Shown here in pieces: positions 59,600 through 64,000 of a stretch of DNA of 64,000 nucleotides. The DNA is taken from NCBI GenBank assembly GCA_023375675.1, contig JALQBC010000007.1:124001-188000 (forward strand). Direction: 5' to 3'. The number at the start of each line of letters is the position of its first letter. Position 1 is the stretch's first letter. The translations under genes and the position numbers were made by a program. Source of the DNA: Cytospora piceicola. Taxonomy: Eukaryota > Ascomycota > Sordariomycetes > Diaporthales > Cytosporaceae. A model generated the notes under the pieces. The model had not been told where the DNA came from. It worked only from the letters and a program-made list of their open reading frames with translations, and searched no databases.

Positions 59600-60370
59600 G
59601 CTGTTACCGGTGCCCCTGGGGAACAAATGGTACAGTGGTTTAGAAACCCTTTTACAAAAGAGAGAAACCAAAAAGCAGAAAAACGGAAAAGAGAAAAAAC
59701 TAAACTTCACACAGGGGCAACCGGCACAACAGGGTAGTCACCTGTTCAAGTTATCCTTAAGGCAAGAAGATTATTCAAAAAAAGAAGAAGAAGAACTAGA
59801 CAAGATGATAAAAGGAGAAACATAATCAAAACAAGCTATATATTGCTATCTAACAGAGACTAGGCCGCAGTAGGCCGAACTCTTTTCCCTTCTATCTTTT
59901 TACACCTTAGCTTCTTTTTCAAGCTAAATAGAAGTAAGTCTAGTATGTTAATGAGTGAGAGCAGATAAATTAAGTGTTATCCTTAACCTAAGCTCCTTCG
60001 GTTAAAAGAGCCTTAAGACGGCACGTAGTAGCATGTGTAACGACATTAAGGATTCTCTTAAAACGAGTAAGGCAATTACCGTTAAATAAGGCAGAAGAAC
60101 CAGCCTGCCGGCAAGGTAAAACTCTCCGGGCCTTAATTTTATAGCTAGGTGCTGATACGTGGCTTTGCATTAATCAGGCTCGTAAGCCTGATAGATAGGA
60201 TATCCTCCTCTACTATAGCTGCAACACACTTCTTACTACTCTAACACTATATAATACTGTAAGCAGCCTACTTAATGTTATAAGGGACAGTTGACAGCAA
60301 CGATAGTTCATTAACCTACATTGTAGCCTCGGATTTCTGTCTTACAGGTTGTTGTTCTAGGGTGGTAATT
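59600..60370. mobile_element. AT-rich block, possibly a decayed transposon
   Basis: Composition changes abruptly to A/T-rich with many TTA/TAA/CTTAA words and purine runs (GAAGAAGAAG, AAAAGAGAAA). This differs from the GC-balanced flanks and is compatible with an old element altered by repeat-induced point mutation. An inverted pair CCGGTGCCCCTG (59607-59618) and CAGGGGCAACCGG (59712-59724) and a hairpin ATCAGGCT-CGTA-AGCCTGAT (60173-60192) are present. No transposase, reverse transcriptase or clear terminal repeats remain, so the class is unknown. Confidence 0.35.
60173..60192. repeat. 8-bp inverted repeat with 4-nt loop
   Basis: The arms ATCAGGCT and AGCCTGAT are exact reverse complements around CGTA, inside the AT-rich block. 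Confidence 0.7.
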
Positions 60371-61911
60371 ACCTAGAGATTTCAGGTGGTACATACCTAG
60401 TACTTATGTACTTGTAGATTCGAACATCCTTTGCAACGCTTTGTAGCAACCACCCTATTTTCCAGCAAGTAGAATTATCAACGACAGCGTCCGAACAACC
60501 AGTTGACTCTTGCCTTGCTATGTATAATAGACAGCCCGGCTATATAGATGATCCCGGCATTAGCTAGTGCATGAAATGGGTAGAAGGGCGTGCTTGGGTG
60601 TGTTGAACCGTTCCATACTTCTGAGCCTTTATTCTTGGATAACACGGCCGTAATGATATCACTATCCGAAGCGACATGTCGGTGGAAAGTACAGAGTTGT
60701 CAATAGTTCGGAGCACTTGAGAGGCACGGCAGTGAGCGCGCAGTATCTGTAAAGGGTTGACGGCCCGAGCCTCTTAAGGCAACAAGTAGATAAGTAGTAA
60801 ACTTTGAAGCATGTTGCCAGCTTGATCAGGTCCGCTAAGTATGTTCTAAGCATAGAGGGGGGAACATCTAGAATGTGATGAAGACTCGGGGTGCGGTTCA
60901 CTGGCTCGCTGTACATCTTTACTTTGTCATAAGACTACCCGTAATCATACCTGCTACGAAGGGAGATGTTGGGCGGATGCATGCTCGACACCCTGAAGGC
61001 TCACTGATACACAGGTCGAGCGACGAAGACGAGAAGTTAAACACAGGAATGCCAGCCGTGATATCATTTCGTTATCTCCATTTGAACCAGATCGACCGTT
61101 TCCCCGGGTCGATACCACATACACCTTCCAAGCCCCTGGCCCCAGACCACCTACCAATAGACATGGACACATCTTTCCTCTATCTACTCCGTCTCGCCAG
61201 ACTCTCAAGACAGAAACGCTTTAAAAATGTCCTGTGATACCCCCTCCCCCACCCTTCCAAGAAAAGAGAGGACCAAAAATGACCACAGGATGAAAACAAA
61301 AGCACAGATGCAAGGCTTTTCGGCCGCCATGCTAACTTATAACCTGAAATGCGAGAGAGAAACAAAACACCACAGAACACCAGCTGTCGCCGTTGGAAAA
61401 TATGTATGTCGAAGAAAAACCTAGACGCCAAACGAGATCCATGAGCCAGAGATACCCTGCTCGCAAGAAAAAATCGTCGATACTTTTCTACTAATTCCGT
61501 GGCCGCGCCAGGGTCCATCGCCTCCTTGAGTCTAGAAACTCCAGTGCAGGCATGGAATGCAACGCGAAACTACAATGGAGCTGATAAATCATCAAGCCGA
61601 CATCAGTCGTTTGCCAAGTCGTTCGTAGTCTCATGATGGCGCAAATCGCCATCTTCTTTTTAATATAACGAGGTATAGGTGGTAGCTTCGTGTTGGTTGC
61701 TTTGAAGTTCCACAGGAAGGGGAGAGGTAAATCATGAAACGCCTTTTCCGCTATGCTCCGAAAAAAATGAATCCAGAAAACCCGACCATAAGATTGCACG
61801 GCTCTTTAAGGGGCGCAATTCGAGAGCGCATGTATTCAGCAGCCAGACTGCGCATCTGCAAAGAGGGGTATCGTTGCAGTCGGCTGCCGTAAGATGGGGG
61901 TTGGTGTATTG

Positions 61912-64000
61912 CTAACCAAGTGTGCGTCCGCTATGGATAGCCTGTCGGGGCGCCCCCGGACTTGGGTGTAGTGGTGAGTCGGAGTGACCAAATGGCAATT
62001 CCGTAAAGTGCGGCGTGCCGTTCGCATCCCAGTGTTCTTCGCTGAGGACGCTGAGGTATCCATCGCCGACCTTATTCCGTAATGCCTCGATCTTAGCCCG
62101 ATACATCTCGCCTCCGACGTCCCAATTTTGGGAGTCAGTCCATGATGTCGGTGTCCCAATCTCTTGAGCAGGCATCACAGGTGGGAGTTTGGGAACGACA
62201 GATGTGTCTATACGGGGAACTCCCCGGGCCGCATGGCTACGGCTCTCTTCTTGCCCCGAGTTTTTCGTTTGATGTATCTCGGGGGCTTGAGATATGCAAT
62301 AATTACCATCAAGTCCAGCAATCGTCCGGGGTACTTGGCCCTCGATGACTTGTCTGTTGGCCGACTGAGCATCGGCGAGATCAACAATTCGCCGCTTCGG
62401 CGCTCTTCGGCGACTTCGAGTGGAGTTCGTGTTGACCTCACTAGCAGTAGCCTTTGGCACCGGCCGCTCTTTACGCAGCACGGTCGGCTCACTGGGAGTG
62501 TCGTAGACGATCGCCGGTTTGCTCACGTCCACTGCCTTGAGCTCTGGCACCGGAGGCTTGACAACAGGGACGGGTGCGGGTTCTTGTGTACGTTCGACAA
62601 GGTACTTCCTTTCCAAGTACGTAGGCCCCGTCTGGTCAATCAGAACATCCTCCGTGTAGCCAGGAGACTGCCTGAACAGGTTGAAGATTGTGATGCGGTA
62701 GTCTTTATGGGTCTTGGTGAAAGGATTCCCTTCAACCCATATCTCACGCAATTCAGGTATGCTTGTCAGGCGGGCCAGCTCGACGGGGTCCGTTAGGCGG
62801 TTGTCCCTCAAATCCAGCCTCTCCAGAGGATATAGTTTCTCGACACCGGCCAGCGACTGCAAACGATTTCCACGTAGGTTCAGTGCCGTGATTGCTGGCA
62901 AAGGATTCCGCCTGAGCGAGTGCAGAGATTCGATGACACACTTTGACAGGTTAAGAGCTCGGAGCGCGGTGAGGGTGGACAGACTGTCAGGAATCTCGGT
63001 AAATTCATTCGATGACAAGTCGAGCGAGTACAAGGTGTTGGCCAGGGGAGCAAGGCCGGTCGCAGATACTGAGATAAGGCCATTTTCGGCGAGGGACAGA
63101 TGACGCAAAAACCGCCATTTTGACGCAGGGAGTACGCCTGTAGAGAAGAGGTTGGAGGAGCTGCCCCGAGATTGATGCCAGGAATCTGACAGGCTCGATT
63201 GTGAGCTGCCGGAGCCCGAGCGGTGGATCTTGTGGGAGCCACGGCCGTGTTGCGAGCCGTGTCGGGAGCTGGCAGGTCTCTTTGGAGAGTGGCTCCTCGG
63301 TCGCGACGACTTGGTTGGGGATTTGGGTGGCTGGATCGTGGCGACAGCGACGGACGCCCGCCTGAGATTACGCAACGCGTTCACATCTTCGTGCTCGACA
63401 GCCGTCTCACTCCCCATGGAGCCGACGTTCAAGTCGGCGGCTCGTGCACCTGGTGACCCTGGCGCCGAGGTTGCCTTCTTGAGGTCAGCAGGAGTTGCCA
63501 CTGTCATACTTCTTCGCGGGCTTGTAGCTCCACCCCATTGTGTTGCCGGTGAAGTTTGCGACTTCGATGTTCGCCGTCTCCTCTTGTCCATATCATCAAG
63601 TACGATGTCGAAGAGGACGTCAGCCGGGTCCTCAAGGCTCGCTCTCTTAAGCGTAAGGGACCTCAGCTGATCAGCCAAGCGATCCCATCCAAAGAACTGT
63701 CGGAAGTCAAGGTCGCAAATCTCCAGCGCCTGGCAGTTCTTGAAAACGTAGAGCGGTACTGCCGAATCAAATGGAAACTCTTCATAGCCCTTGATAAGTC
63801 TTGCCTGCCAGTCTGGTGCCAAGCGGAGGCAGGGTATTTTCGTGAATGCCGAGTACAAATACTTGAGGTCTGCCTGCAGCGCAGCCTTCTGCTTCTCAAT
63901 ACGAGCAGCAGATATGTTTGAACCGATTCCAAAACTTGCCCAGAGCGATGACATTCCTGACATGACACTCCGCATGCTAGACACCGACCGAATAGACCCA
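61912..64000 (-). CDS. Leucine-rich-repeat protein, 5' end outside window
   Basis: A single open frame runs from the right edge to a stop at 61912, at least 695 residues. No stop precedes the edge, so the true start may lie outside, though ATGs at 63975 and 63963 are possible. The first 130 residues include RLAPDWQARLIKGYEEFPFDSAVPLYVFKNCQALEICDLDF and resemble the N-terminal part of fungal LRR proteins with a lipid-domain-like head. A Ser/Arg/Pro-rich linker covers about 140-280. Leucine-rich repeats lie at about 285-430: LRHLSLAENGLISV, LYSLDLSSNEFTEIP, LRALNLSKCVIESL, ITALNLRGNRLQSL, LERLDLRDNRLTD, LREIWVEGNPF. An LRR cap follows, then a disordered tail. LRR arrays are protein-binding scaffolds. 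Partner and role are not visible. Confidence 0.85.
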   Translation of the reverse strand, partial: GSIRSVSSMRSVMSGMSSLWASFGIGSNISAARIEKQKAALQADLKYLYSAFTKIPCLRLAPDWQARLIKGYEEFPFDSAVPLYVFKNCQALEICDLDFRQFFGWDRLADQLRSLTLKRASLEDPADVLFDIVLDDMDKRRRRTSKSQTSPATQWGGATSPRRSMTVATPADLKKATSAPGSPGARAADLNVGSMGSETAVEHEDVNALRNLRRASVAVATIQPPKSPTKSSRPRSHSPKRPASSRHGSQHGRGSHKIHRSGSGSSQSSLSDSWHQSRGSSSNLFSTGVLPASKWRFLRHLSLAENGLISVSATGLAPLANTLYSLDLSSNEFTEIPDSLSTLTALRALNLSKCVIESLHSLRRNPLPAITALNLRGNRLQSLAGVEKLYPLERLDLRDNRLTDPVELARLTSIPELREIWVEGNPFTKTHKDYRITIFNLFRQSPGYTEDVLIDQTGPTYLERKYLVERTQEPAPVPVVKPPVPELKAVDVSKPAIVYDTPSEPTVLRKERPVPKATASEVNTNSTRSRRRAPKRRIVDLADAQSANRQVIEGQVPRTIAGLDGNYCISQAPEIHQTKNSGQEESRSHAARGVPRIDTSVVPKLPPVMPAQEIGTPTSWTDSQNWDVGGEMYRAKIEALRNKVGDGYLSVLSEEHWDANGTPHFTELPFGHSDSPLHPSPGAPRQAIHSGRTLG

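Larger units (their letters stand above)
57529..61911. other. 4.4-kb intergenic region with an AT-rich insert
   Basis: It begins with the NTO1-type promoter, holds CCTAGG sites near 57973, 58217 and 59463, then the AT-rich block described at 59600-60370. The right end is the 3' flank of the LRR gene. No gene was supported. Confidence 0.55.

Noticed and set aside
61180..61518. 112-codon minus-strand frame
   Set aside because: It lies just downstream of the LRR gene stop, on the same strand, and is most simply its 3' UTR or flank.

Overview
The window looks like nuclear DNA of a filamentous ascomycete (Pezizomycotina, most likely Sordariomycetes). Genes are single and unlinked by operons. They carry short introns (55 to about 175 nt) with GTRNGT donors, CTRAY-like branch sites and YAG acceptors. 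The gene set is eukaryotic housekeeping, and the coding sequence is GC-rich at third positions. I see no bacterial, viral or organellar genes, no rRNA, no tRNA and no CRISPR array.

Layout, left to right. 1-7.2 kb is almost gene-free, apart from a possible C-terminal exon at 4-183. 7.2-10.2 kb has an SMP-30/gluconolactonase-like enzyme and a WW-domain protein, both +. 10.7-17.7 kb has the pre-rRNA processing factor RIX1 (-), divergent from the PI4-kinase-complex TPR protein YPP1 (+). 18.2-21.5 kb has a disordered, KEN-box-bearing nuclear-type protein (+) facing a TIP41-like TOR-pathway protein (-). 21.5-26.2 kb is AT-richer, with one orphan two-exon gene. 26.2-36.1 kb is a compact housekeeping block: Aurora kinase (+), ATP23 protease (-), glutamate 5-kinase (+), NIP7 (-) and eIF3a (-). 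38.5-47.3 kb has a G-protein gamma subunit (+), a small secreted protein (+), a SelW/Rdx-like CxxC protein (+) and the PP1 catalytic subunit (-). 49.1 kb has a possible Cys-rich secreted peptide. 53.9-57.5 kb holds an NTO1-type PHD-finger protein (-). 57.5-61.9 kb is intergenic with an AT-rich, possibly decayed element. 61.9-64.0 kb is the 3' part of a leucine-rich-repeat gene (-) that runs off the right edge.

Functional themes are 60S ribosome biogenesis (RIX1, NIP7), translation initiation (eIF3a), mitosis (Aurora kinase opposed by PP1), TOR/PP2A signalling (TIP41), phosphoinositide control at the plasma membrane (YPP1), proline synthesis (PRO1), mitochondrial ATP synthase assembly (ATP23), heterotrimeric G-protein signalling (G-gamma) and histone acetylation (NTO1). 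They are neighbours but not one pathway. Intergenic DNA is marked by many copies of CCTAGG-centred palindromes and GTAC/ATAC-rich microsatellite-like tracts. The best leads for something undescribed are a duplicated 15-residue motif in the Aurora N-terminus, the orphan repeat protein at 24-25 kb, the two candidate secreted proteins, and the palindrome family. I found no clear new multi-gene system.
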